Shown here piece after piece: positions 14,974-22,993 of a stretch of 24,179 nt of DNA. Origin of the DNA: CBDDRG01 sp965232975 (GTDB lineage Bacteria; Pseudomonadota; Gammaproteobacteria; Pseudomonadales; Porticoccaceae); assembly GCA_965232975.1 (NCBI GenBank), contig CBDDRG010000063.1, positions 1 through 24,179 on the forward strand, written 5' to 3'. Each line of letters starts with the position of its first letter. The stretch's first letter is position 1. A model generated the notes under the pieces. That model did no database searches and was not told the origin of the DNA. It saw nothing but the letters and a program-made list of their open reading frames with translations. The position numbers and the translations under genes were made by a program.

Positions 14974-14991
14974 GACTTGAACATTTAAGTC
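14974..14991. promoter_or_regulatory. Candidate operator palindrome in the divergent monooxygenase spacer
   Basis: GACTTGAACATTTAAGTC is an 18-base palindrome with one mismatch per arm around a central CA. It lies 131 bases upstream of monooxygenase 2 and 190 bases upstream of monooxygenase 3, in the 337-bp spacer 14844-15180. The AT-rich core stands out from its GC-rich surroundings. Related half-sites (TTTAAGT at about 14877, TAAGT at about 15002 and 15162) occur in the same spacer. A dimeric regulator of the TetR or similar type is a guess. The rest of the spacer shows only the ribosome site GGAGGA (15170-15175) of monooxygenase 3. Confidence 0.4.
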
Positions 14992-15180
14992 TCGCCACAG
15001 GTAAGTCCCGCCACCCAAGCAACACCGCATCTCGTCACTTTCGGCCCCCACGGCTGCACCCATGCGCACTTGTAGCGCGCGCCCAACAGGCGCAGATTAG
15101 CCGGTGGCAGTGGCGTCGTCAGCGCGTCTGTCGCGGCGCTCCCGATCGGCATAAAAACCATAAGTTTCCGGAGGAACGGC

Positions 15181-16839
15181 ATGTCAAACGCACAACCAGC
15201 TGCATCATCACCCTCGCCCGGCGCCACGACCCGGCGGTACGACGCGGTCGTCATCGGCGCCGGCGTTTCCGGTTTGTATCAGATCTATCGCCTGCGCGAA
15301 GCGGGCTTTGCGGTGCTGGGCATCGAGGCCGGCAGCGGCGTCGGCGGCACCTGGTACTGGAACCGCTACCCCGGCGCCCGCTTTGATTCCGAGAGCTACA
15401 CCTACGCCTATTCGTTTTCGGAGGAATTGCTTAAGGACTGGAGCTGGAGCGAGCACTTCGCGGCTCAGCCCGAGACGCTGTCCTACCTGAATCATGTCGC
15501 CGATCGCTTCAACCTGCGCCCGCACATCCAGTTCAACACCCGGGTCAAAGCGGCGACTTTCGACGCCGCGGCCAACCGCTGGAAGCTGGTCACCGAAGCG
15601 GGCGAAACCATCAGCGCGCAGTTCATGATCCTGGCCACCGGCATCCTGTCGGCGACGCAGTTCCCCAACATCGACGGCATCGACAGCTTTCAGGGCCAAT
15701 CCTTCCACACCTCGCGCTGGCCCCACGACCCCAACGGCCTCGGCGGCGATAAATCGGTGTACCTGGGCAAGCGCGTCGGCATCATCGGCAGCGGCGCGAC
15801 CGCGGTGCAGTTGATTCCGAACCTGGCTGTCGGCGCCGCGCACCTGCATGTGTTCCAGCGCACGGCAAACTGGTGCGCGCCACTGCACAATGCGCCGATC
15901 AAGGCGGAGGAGCAGGCGGCGCTGAAAGCCAGCTACCCGGCAATCCTCAAAAAGTGCGACGAAACGGCCGGCGCCTTCATGCACGATTTCGATCCGCGCT
16001 CGGTCTTCGACGTCAGCGCCGAAGAGCGCGAAGCGCAGTTCGACAAGCTCTACCACAACGGGCGCGGCTTCGCGGTGTGGCTGGCCAATTTCCACGATGT
16101 GATGACCGACATGAAGGCCAACCGGCTGCTGTCGGATTTTATCGCCCGCAAGATTCGCGAGCGCGTCAAGGATCCGGCTATCGCCGAGAAACTGATTCCA
16201 ACCACCCACGGCTTTGGCCAGCGCCGGGTGCCGATGGAGACCAACTATTACGAGGTCTACAACCGCGACAACGTGACCTTGGTCGATATCCGCGAGAACC
16301 CCATCGAGCGCATCACGGCCAAGGGCATCAGAACCACGGCGCAAGAATATGAGCTCGACGTGATCATCTACGCGACCGGCTTCGATGCCGGCACCGGCGC
16401 CATCTCGCGCATCGACATCCGCGGCGAGAACAGCCAGTCGATCAACGACAAGTGGCGGCGCGAACTGAAGACCTTCATGGGGCTTCAGGTCAGCGGCTTC
16501 CCCAACATGTTCATGCACATCGGCCCGCACGCGGCATTCTGCAACATCCCCCGCTGCGCGCAGGTGACGGTGGACTGGGTGACCGATCTGATCGCCCATA
16601 TGCGCGAGCGCAAGCTCAACCGCGTGGTGCCAACGGCGGAGGCCGAAGATGCCTGGACCCGCCACGCCGAAGCGGAGGCCGACAAGACGCTGTTGAGCAA
16701 GGCCGACAGCTGGCTGATGGGCAGCAATATCCCCGGTAAACCCCGCGCGTTGCTGCTGTACGCCGGGCCCGCGCCCCAGTTCCGCAAAAAATGCCAAGAA
16801 GTCGCCGCAAGCAATTACCGAGGCATGACGCTCAGCTAG
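15181..16839 (+). CDS. Baeyer-Villiger monooxygenase 3 (CHMO/PAMO-like)
   Basis: Complete 552-residue FAD/NADPH Baeyer-Villiger monooxygenase. After a 20-residue Ala/Ser/Pro leader come FAD motif GAGVSG (26-31), GGTWYWNRYPGARFD (about 55-69), fingerprint FQGQSFHTSRWP (169-180), NADPH motif GSGATA (202-207), and GQRRVPMETNYYEVYNRDNV with the catalytic Arg. ATGFDAGTGAI and the C-terminal SWLMGSNIPGKPRALLLYAG also match. These blocks place it with the cyclohexanone/phenylacetone type, but it lacks monooxygenase 2's basic insert, and its C-terminus differs (HIGPHAAFCNIPRCAQVTVDW instead of GPGSPS), a region that lines the substrate pocket in PAMO. A strong GGAGGA precedes the ATG. Divergent pairing with monooxygenase 2 suggests shared control. 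Confidence 0.94.
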   Translation: MSNAQPAASSPSPGATTRRYDAVVIGAGVSGLYQIYRLREAGFAVLGIEAGSGVGGTWYWNRYPGARFDSESYTYAYSFSEELLKDWSWSEHFAAQPETLSYLNHVADRFNLRPHIQFNTRVKAATFDAAANRWKLVTEAGETISAQFMILATGILSATQFPNIDGIDSFQGQSFHTSRWPHDPNGLGGDKSVYLGKRVGIIGSGATAVQLIPNLAVGAAHLHVFQRTANWCAPLHNAPIKAEEQAALKASYPAILKKCDETAGAFMHDFDPRSVFDVSAEEREAQFDKLYHNGRGFAVWLANFHDVMTDMKANRLLSDFIARKIRERVKDPAIAEKLIPTTHGFGQRRVPMETNYYEVYNRDNVTLVDIRENPIERITAKGIRTTAQEYELDVIIYATGFDAGTGAISRIDIRGENSQSINDKWRRELKTFMGLQVSGFPNMFMHIGPHAAFCNIPRCAQVTVDWVTDLIAHMRERKLNRVVPTAEAEDAWTRHAEAEADKTLLSKADSWLMGSNIPGKPRALLLYAGPAPQFRKKCQEVAASNYRGMTLS

Positions 16840-17048
16840 ACAACCTCGGTGGTATGCCGTCGCCAGCGCGCCAGGGATGGCGCGCCGCGGGCCAGGGCGG
16901 CACCGCGGGCGCGGCTGGTGCGCAAGCGCTGTCTCGCATCGGCGCAGCCATCACCACCAATCCAGTACCAAACTCGCGCTGCCAGCGCCGCGGCGCTAAA
17001 CTGCTGCGTCCCGAGCGCGAACCTCGGGATCCAGAAACAGGAGTAAGC

Positions 17049-17399
17049 ATGGCCAGTTTGCCCAAATGTCCGGCCTGTGATTCAGCCTTCACCTACGCCG
17101 ACCGAAATCTGTATGTGTGCCCGGAATGCGCCCACGAGTGGACAGCGGACGCCGCCCCTGCGGTCGCCGAGAGCGCTGATCGAGAGCGCATTGTGCACGA
17201 CGCCCATGGCAACCCGCTCAAGGATGGCGACAGCGTCACCGTGATCAAGGATCTGAAGGTAAAGGGCTCGTCATCCGTGGTGAAAGTGGGCACCAAAGTG
17301 AGGGGCATCCGCCTGATCCACGGCGACCATGATATCGACTGCAAAATTGACGGCATTGGAGCCATGCAGTTGAAATCAGAGTTCGTAAAAAAGGCGTAG
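17049..17399 (+). CDS. yjdM: YjdM/PhnA zinc-ribbon protein
   Basis: Small (116-residue) protein, nearly collinear with E. coli YjdM (formerly PhnA). It has an N-terminal zinc ribbon with C7-C10 and C24-C27 (CPAC and CPEC), then an acidic linker, then the highly conserved C-terminal SH3-like domain (DGDSVTVIKDLKVKGSSS, VGTKVRGIRL, GDHDIDCKIDGIG, LKSEFVKK). It is often labelled an alkylphosphonate utilisation protein, but the family is not required for phosphonate breakdown and its role is unsettled. The ATG at 17049 is fixed by AGGAG (17039-17043), 5 bases upstream; the frame is open further upstream but not conserved. It follows monooxygenase 3 after 209 bases with no visible feature, and is convergent with the fmd operon. 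Confidence 0.94.
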   Translation: MASLPKCPACDSAFTYADRNLYVCPECAHEWTADAAPAVAESADRERIVHDAHGNPLKDGDSVTVIKDLKVKGSSSVVKVGTKVRGIRLIHGDHDIDCKIDGIGAMQLKSEFVKKA

Positions 17400-17512
17400 C
17401 CGCGCGCATCAACTGCTGCCGCACCACTCGGCAAGGGGAAACCGCCCGGACTTGAGGATCTGACCGCGGCTGAACGGGCCGGCTACGGCGCACCGGGACA
17501 AACCCCAGCCCA

Positions 17513-17582
17513 TCCCAACACCACCCCATCACCACCCCAACACCACCCCATCACCACCCCATCACCACCCCATCAATGCCCC
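17513..17582. repeat. 11-bp C-rich tandem repeat, about six units
   Basis: Units of CCCCATCACCA, two with AACACCA instead of ATCACCA, repeat with exact 11-base phase; the first and last units are degenerate. It occupies the convergent spacer between yjdM and fmdB and includes the fmdB stop codon (17573-17575) in its last unit. On the fmdB sense strand it reads GGGG tracts every 11 bases, a G-quadruplex-prone pattern. No terminator hairpin with a T tail is seen in the spacer 17400-17572. Confidence 0.85.
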
Positions 17583-17893
17583 AGCATCCAGGGCCGGCCC
17601 CGGTGCGGTCGCTGGGGTTGTGGCCGATGCCCAGGTTCGTGGCCGTGTCGCCCGGAGCTGGCACATGCCCCACCTGCTGGCGCCCGCATCACCCGCGGTT
17701 CGTGGGCGCTGCGCTCATTGCGCTCGTGGGCGAACCGGGTGGCCGGGCTCAGCACGGCCAGGCGCGGCGCCGACACCGCGCGCGTCGCAACCGCACCACA
17801 GCTCGCGCATGACGCGGGTTCGTCGCGCGCCGCCAGGGCCCGCCACTGGTCGCTGTGGTGGCCACGGGCACAGCGGTATTCATAGAGCGGCAT
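17573..17893 (-). CDS. fmdB: FmdB-family zinc-ribbon protein
   Basis: 106-residue FmdB-family protein, proposed in Methylophilus as a regulator of formamidase expression. It starts MPLYEYRC as the family does, followed by a ribbon with C8 and a C30-x-x-C33 pair (CASCG), then RAVSAPRLAVLS and AHERNERSAHEPR, wording typical of fmdA-linked FmdB proteins. The second Cys of the first knuckle is absent: CARGHH offers His instead, as in some other fmdA-linked members. The C-terminus is disordered, His/Arg/Pro-rich, and runs into the tandem repeat. GGAGG lies 6 bases before the ATG. It is the last gene of the operon, 57 bases after fmdA. Confidence 0.85.
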   Translation of the reverse strand: MPLYEYRCARGHHSDQWRALAARDEPASCASCGAVATRAVSAPRLAVLSPATRFAHERNERSAHEPRVMRAPAGGACASSGRHGHEPGHRPQPQRPHRGRPWMLGH

Positions 17894-17950
17894 GGCGCCC
17901 TCCCCGGTGCAATGAATGTTGTTCGACCAAGCCGACAGCTTGCCGGGCGC

Positions 17951-19177
17951 TCATGTCGCCACCGCCAGATCGACGCCACCGAAGGGCTGCACGATGGGCC
18001 CCATGGAGTTCAGGCGGATGTCGAAGTCGAAGATGCCCGTAGGCAGCCACAGCGTGGCACAGGCGTTGGGGATATCGACAATGCCGCTGATATGGCCCTC
18101 GACCGGCGCGGTGCCCAGAATCGCGTAGGCCTGCGCGCCGGTGTAGCCGAACTTCCTCAGATATTCGATGGCGTTCAGACAGGCGCGACGGTAGGCGACG
18201 TGGGCGTCGAGATAGTGCTGTTTGCCGGACTCATCCACCGAGATGCCCTCGAAGATCAGATAGTCGGTGTAGCGGGGTTCGAGCGGACTGGGGCGGAAGA
18301 TCGGGTTGGTGACGGCGTATTTCTGCATGCCGCCCTTGATGATATCGACGCTGAGCTCGATCCAGCCGGCCATTTCGATGGCGCCGCAGAAGGTGATCTC
18401 GCCATCGCCCTGGGAGAAGTGCAGGTCGCCCATGGACAGGCCGCCGCCCGGCACATAGACCGGGAAATACACCTGCGAGCCCCGCGACAGGTTCTTGATG
18501 TCGCAGTTGCCGCCGTGCTCCCGCGGCGGCACCGTGCGCGCGCCGTGTTTGGCGGCTTCGGCCGCGGCCGCGCCGGTGAGCTTGCCCATCAGCGCGGTGT
18601 CCGCATAGGGCAGCGCCGCCAGCGGCGGCACCCGGTTGGGGTCGGTGGCGACCAGCGCCGCCTCGCGCTGGTTCCAGGTCTTGAGCAGATCGGCCGACGG
18701 CAGGCAGCCGATCAGACCCGGGTGCATGATGCCGGCGAAGCGGCAGCCGGGGATGTGGCGCGATTTGGCGAAGATGCCCTCGAACTGCCAGCACGCCTTG
18801 CGCGCGTCGGGAAAGTGCTCGGTCAGAAAGCCGCCGCCGTTGCTGTTGGCGAAGATGCCCGTGAAGCCCCAGTCCGAGGCCGGCAGGGTACCGATGTCGA
18901 GGATGTTGACCACCAGCAGATCGCCGGGCTCAGCGCCCTCGACGCCGATGGGCCCCCTCAGGTAGTGGACCTTGGTCAGATCGACGTCGCGGACGTCATT
19001 CGCGGAGTCGTCGTCGAAGATCTGGCCGCCGGTCCAGTCGGCGCATTCGACGCGGAAGGACGCGCCGGGCTTGACCGTCGCGACCATGGGGATATCCGGG
19101 TGCCAGCGATTGTGCAGCAGGCCGCCCTGCTGGGTGGGCGCCAGCCTGGGGTCGATGTGGATCAGCGTCTCAAGCAT
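17951..19177 (-). CDS. fmdA: Formamidase (acetamidase/formamidase family)
   Basis: Cytosolic hydrolase converting formamide, and more slowly other short amides, to ammonium and the acid. Its 408 residues match the Methylophilus FmdA length. Family landmarks are HNRWHPDIPMVATVKPG (about 22-38), DWTGGQIFDDDSANDVRDVDL, GDLLVVNILDIG, the Gly-rich SRHIPGCRFAGIMHPGLIGC, REHGGNCDIKNLSRGS, VPGGGLSMGDLHFSQGDGE and SMGPIVQPFGG at the end. The ATG at 19177 is chosen over an upstream start at 19243 because GAGG lies 9 bases before it and the protein then begins as FmdA does. It follows urtE by 62 bases in the same operon, which indicates that the importer upstream feeds it. Confidence 0.95.
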   Translation of the reverse strand: MLETLIHIDPRLAPTQQGGLLHNRWHPDIPMVATVKPGASFRVECADWTGGQIFDDDSANDVRDVDLTKVHYLRGPIGVEGAEPGDLLVVNILDIGTLPASDWGFTGIFANSNGGGFLTEHFPDARKACWQFEGIFAKSRHIPGCRFAGIMHPGLIGCLPSADLLKTWNQREAALVATDPNRVPPLAALPYADTALMGKLTGAAAAEAAKHGARTVPPREHGGNCDIKNLSRGSQVYFPVYVPGGGLSMGDLHFSQGDGEITFCGAIEMAGWIELSVDIIKGGMQKYAVTNPIFRPSPLEPRYTDYLIFEGISVDESGKQHYLDAHVAYRRACLNAIEYLRKFGYTGAQAYAILGTAPVEGHISGIVDIPNACATLWLPTGIFDFDIRLNSMGPIVQPFGGVDLAVAT

Positions 19178-19239
19178 CTGGATGCACCTCTTGTCATTGA
19201 TTGAGTGTCTGGTTGGGGGCAGTGGCGGAATCGGCGCGC

Positions 19240-19932
19240 TCACACCGCCAGATGGCGGCCGAGCACGGCGGCATCCGCGCGGGCGCGCGGCATGTCCTCG
19301 ACGATGGTGCCGCGATCGATGACCAGCAGGCGGTCGGCGACATCGAGCGCAAAACTGAGCACCTGTTCGGACACCACGATGGTCAGCCCGCGCAGTTGCT
19401 TGATCTCCTTGAGCTGGCGGGCGAGGTCCTTGATGATCGACGGCTGAATGCCCTCGGTGGGCTCGTCGAGGAGCAGCACCTTGGGCTCCGTCACCAGCGC
19501 GCGAGCGATCACCAGTTGCTGCTGCTGGCCGCCGGACAGGTTGCCCGCCTTGCGCGCGTGCATGTCGGCGAGCACCGGGAACAGCGCGTAGATTTCGTCG
19601 GGCACACCGGCGTGGCGGTCGCGCAGGCCGGTCATGATGTTTACGCGCCCGGCCAGCGCCGGGAACACCATGCGCCCCTGGCGCACTTAGGCCAGCCCGC
19701 CGCGCACGCGCTGGTGGCTGGGCAGACCGGCGAGCTCCACGCCCGCCACTTTCAGCGAGCCGGCCTTGGCCGGCAGGATGCCGATCAGGGCCTTGAACAG
19801 CGTGCTCTTGCCCATGCCGTTGCGGCCCATGACCGCGACGATCTCACCCGGCGCGGCAGTCAGGTCGATGTGGTGGACGATCTCGCTCTCGCCGTAACTC
19901 ACGCTGAAGCCGCTGACGTCGAGCATGGCCAC
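19240..19932 (-). pseudogene. urtE: UrtE-type ABC transporter ATPase interrupted by an in-frame stop
   Basis: Second ATPase of the urea/short-amide importer. Without the stop it would be about 229 residues, the normal UrtE length. Part 1 (19687-19932) has Walker A GRNGMGKST (36-44) and ends ...RVRGGLA. TAA follows at 19689-19687 as codon 82, and the frame continues unbroken through QGRMVFPAL, signature LSGGQQQQLVIARAL, Walker B VLLLDEPTEGIQPS and the His-loop region VVSEQVL. UrtE proteins normally read AYVPQGR at this point, so TAA replaces the Tyr codon and the next Pro is Arg. A cluster of other unusual residues follows (LAGRVNI where LTVxENI is usual). Real nonsense mutation and sequencing or assembly error are both possible. 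Start GTG 19932 (GAGGAG upstream) or ATG 19926. Confidence 0.85.
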
Positions 19933-19954
19933 GCTCTCCTCAATGGACCGGGGA

Positions 19955-20715
<761 letters not shown>

Positions 20716-20719
<4 letters not shown>

Positions 20720-21951
20720 GGCCGGCCCCCGTCGGCGCCGGCGGCGCGCATGCGGGTGGCGAGGCGCCGCCATTTGCCGCCGCTGCCAGCGGCGACACCC
20801 GGATGGACGCCGGCGGCGATGCCCGCCGCACCGCTCCCCGCACCGCTCCCCGCACCGCGCCGACGCGCGCGCCAGGCGCTGAACTGGGCGGCGAGCCCGG
20901 CTAGGCCGTTGGGGAACAGCATCACCACGGCGATGAACAGGCCGCCCATCAGGAACAGCCACAGCTCGGGCAGAGTCTCGGAGAAATAGGATTTGCCGAA
21001 ATTGACCAGCAGGCTGCCGTAGACGGCGCCGACCAGCGACATGCGCCCGCCGACGGCAGTGAAGATCACCATTTCGATGGACGGCACTATGCCCACCAGC
21101 GACGGCGACATGAAGCCGACCTGGAGCGTGAACATGGCGCCGCCGACGGCGGAGAACATCGCCGCCAGGCAGAACACGAAGATCTTGAAGTTGGCGACGT
21201 CGTAGCCGGAAAAGCGCACGCGCTCCTCCTTGTCGCGCAGCGCCAGCAGCAGCTTGCCGAACTTGGTGCCCAACACCCAGCGCGCCAGCAGCAACACCGC
21301 CATCAACAGCCCGGCGTTGATGAAATAGAGGATGTACTTGGCACTGTCGCTGCGGATGTCCCAGCCGTGCAGCGTGCGCAGGTCGGTGATGCCGTTGACG
21401 CCGCCGGTATAGCCCTGCTGGCCGATGATCAGGATGGTCAGCACCGCGGCCAGCGTCTGGGTCATGATCGCGAAATAGACGCCGCCGACGCGGCGCTTGA
21501 ACATGGCGACGCCGATGATGAGCGCGAGCAACCCCGGCAGCAGCGGGATCGCCAGCAGCGTGAACGCGAAGCTGTGGAAAGGCTCCCAGAGTGCCGGCAG
21601 CGCGGTCAACTGGTTCCAGTCCATGAAATCCGGGATGCCGGGCGTCGATTGAATCCGGGTGCTCTCGGGATCCGAGGCCTCCAGCTTCAGGAACATGGCC
21701 ATGCAGTAGCCGCCGAAGCCGAAAAAGATGCCCTGGCCGAGGCTGAGGATGCCGCCGTAACCCCAGCACAGCACCAGCCCCACGGCGACGAAGGCGTAGG
21801 TGAGGTACTTGCCCACCAGATTCAGCCGGAACAGGTCGAGCGACAGGGGCAGCACCGCGAAGATCACCAGCGCGAGCACCAGCAGCGAGCCGTGGTTCCG
21901 CCACGCGCGTGAACCCAGCAGTTGTTTGATGGCAGTCGCGGCGTTAGTCAT
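20716..21951 (-). CDS. urtC: Urea/short-amide ABC transporter permease UrtC
   Basis: LivM-type inner-membrane permease, 411 residues with about ten hydrophobic segments. UrtC landmarks are LTYAFVAVGLVLCWGYGGILSLGQGIFFGFGGYCMAMFLKL (residues about 50-90), RRVGGVYFAIMTQTLAAV, QQGYTGGVNGITDL, LRDKEERVRFSGYDV (the cytoplasmic loop contacting the ATPase) and FTAVGGRMSLVGAVYGSLLVN. After FPNGLAGL the family usually stops, but here a basic and Gly/Ala-rich tail of roughly 55 residues follows, partly encoded by a 12-bp tandem repeat. GGGAGG lies 8 bases before the ATG. It is coupled to urtD by ATGA and sits 37 bases after urtB. Confidence 0.95.
20827..20861. repeat. 12-bp in-frame tandem repeat inside the urtC tail
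   Basis: CGCACCGCTCCC occurs twice and continues into a partial third unit. It keeps the urtC reading frame and encodes GAGSGAGSGA in the C-terminal tail. The length of this tail may vary between strains by repeat slippage. Confidence 0.75.
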
Positions 21952-21988
21952 GAAATTGCCTCCCTTGGCGCGCTCATTTGCGCAGCCA

Positions 21989-22912
21989 TCACTTGCGCAC
22001 CCGGGCCCGGAACAGGCCCTCGGGGCGCAGCATCAGAATGCCGATGATGGTCAGCAGCGTGATGACCTTGGCCATCGAACCGGTGAGGAAGAATTCGAGC
22101 GTCGACTGCGCCTGGGCGATGGAAAACGCCGAGGCGATGGTGCCGAGCAGACTCTGGGCGCCGCCGAACACCACCACCAGAAAGGTATCGACGATGTACA
22201 GCGAGCCGCTCGTTGGCCCGGTGGAGCCGATGGTGGTAAAAGCCGCACCGGCCACCCCGGCGATGCCGCAGCCGAGCGCAAAGGTCAGCCGATCCACCTT
22301 GGCGGTGTCGATGCCGACGGCGCCGGCCATGGCGCGGTTCTGCACCGTCGCACGCACCCGCAGGCCCCAGCGGGAGCGGAACATCAACAGCCCGACGATG
22401 CTGGTCAGCAGCAGCGTCAGCGCCATCACGAACAGGCCGTTCAACGGAATATCTATGCCCTCGACGGGCTGATAGGAGCCGAGCAACCATGCGGGCAGCG
22501 TCGCACTGACCTCCTTGGGGCCGAAGGTCGAGCGAAACATCTGCTGCATGATCAGACTCAAGCCCCAGGTCGCCAGCAGCGAATCCAGCGGCCGGCGATA
22601 CAGGTGGCGGATCATCAGCCACTCGACGCCATAGCCCACCGCGAACGCGATCGCGAAGCCGACCAGGGACGCGGCGACAAAGTAGTAGTCCATGAACCAG
22701 GGCGCGTACTGGGTGGCGACCACCGACAGCAGCCAGGTGGTGTAGGCGCCGATGGTCAGGAACTCGCCGTGGGCCATGTTGATGACGCCCATCTGGCCGA
22801 AGATGATCGCGAGGCCCAGCGCCATCAGCAGCAGCACGCTGAAAAAACTCAGGCCGTTGAAACCCTGCATGACCAGCACCGAACCCAGCTCGGAAAACGA
22901 CATTCCGTCCAT
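21989..22912 (-). CDS. urtB: Urea/short-amide ABC transporter permease UrtB
   Basis: LivH-type inner-membrane permease of 307 residues with about eight hydrophobic segments. Landmarks are LLMALGLAIIFGQMGVINMAHGEFLTIGAYT (about 29-59), LYRRPLDSLLATWGLSLIMQQMFRSTFG, RSRWGLRVRATVQNRAMAGAVGIDT (the EAA-like ATPase-contact loop), and IVDTFLVVVFGGAQSLLGT. It lacks the long N-terminal periplasmic extension that some UrtB proteins carry, which is common too. GGAG lies 8 bases before the ATG at 22912. It pairs with UrtC to form the membrane channel and follows urtA by 81 bases. Confidence 0.95.
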   Translation of the reverse strand: MDGMSFSELGSVLVMQGFNGLSFFSVLLLMALGLAIIFGQMGVINMAHGEFLTIGAYTTWLLSVVATQYAPWFMDYYFVAASLVGFAIAFAVGYGVEWLMIRHLYRRPLDSLLATWGLSLIMQQMFRSTFGPKEVSATLPAWLLGSYQPVEGIDIPLNGLFVMALTLLLTSIVGLLMFRSRWGLRVRATVQNRAMAGAVGIDTAKVDRLTFALGCGIAGVAGAAFTTIGSTGPTSGSLYIVDTFLVVVFGGAQSLLGTIASAFSIAQAQSTLEFFLTGSMAKVITLLTIIGILMLRPEGLFRARVRK

Positions 22913-22993
22913 TGCACTATCTCCGCAGCGTCAGCGTGAACAAGGGAGAGCCGTCAGCGCGGCCGGACACCCTGTCCGCCGCGCTGGCGACGG

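Noticed and set aside
15208..16797. 529-codon minus-strand open frame opposite monooxygenase 3
   Set aside because: Mirror image of the same GC-codon effect; no ribosome site and no recognisable domain.
17513..17582. Short CRISPR-like array
   Set aside because: The 11-base units are directly adjacent with no spacers, so it is a simple tandem repeat.
17855..19204. 449-codon plus-strand open frame opposite fmdA
   Set aside because: It covers fmdA in antisense and looks like a shadow in composition, while fmdA matches its family over its whole length.
19687..19689. Recoded stop codon in urtE (selenocysteine, pyrrolysine or programmed shift)
   Set aside because: The codon is TAA, which neither amino acid uses, and the frame is the same on both sides, so no frameshift is needed.
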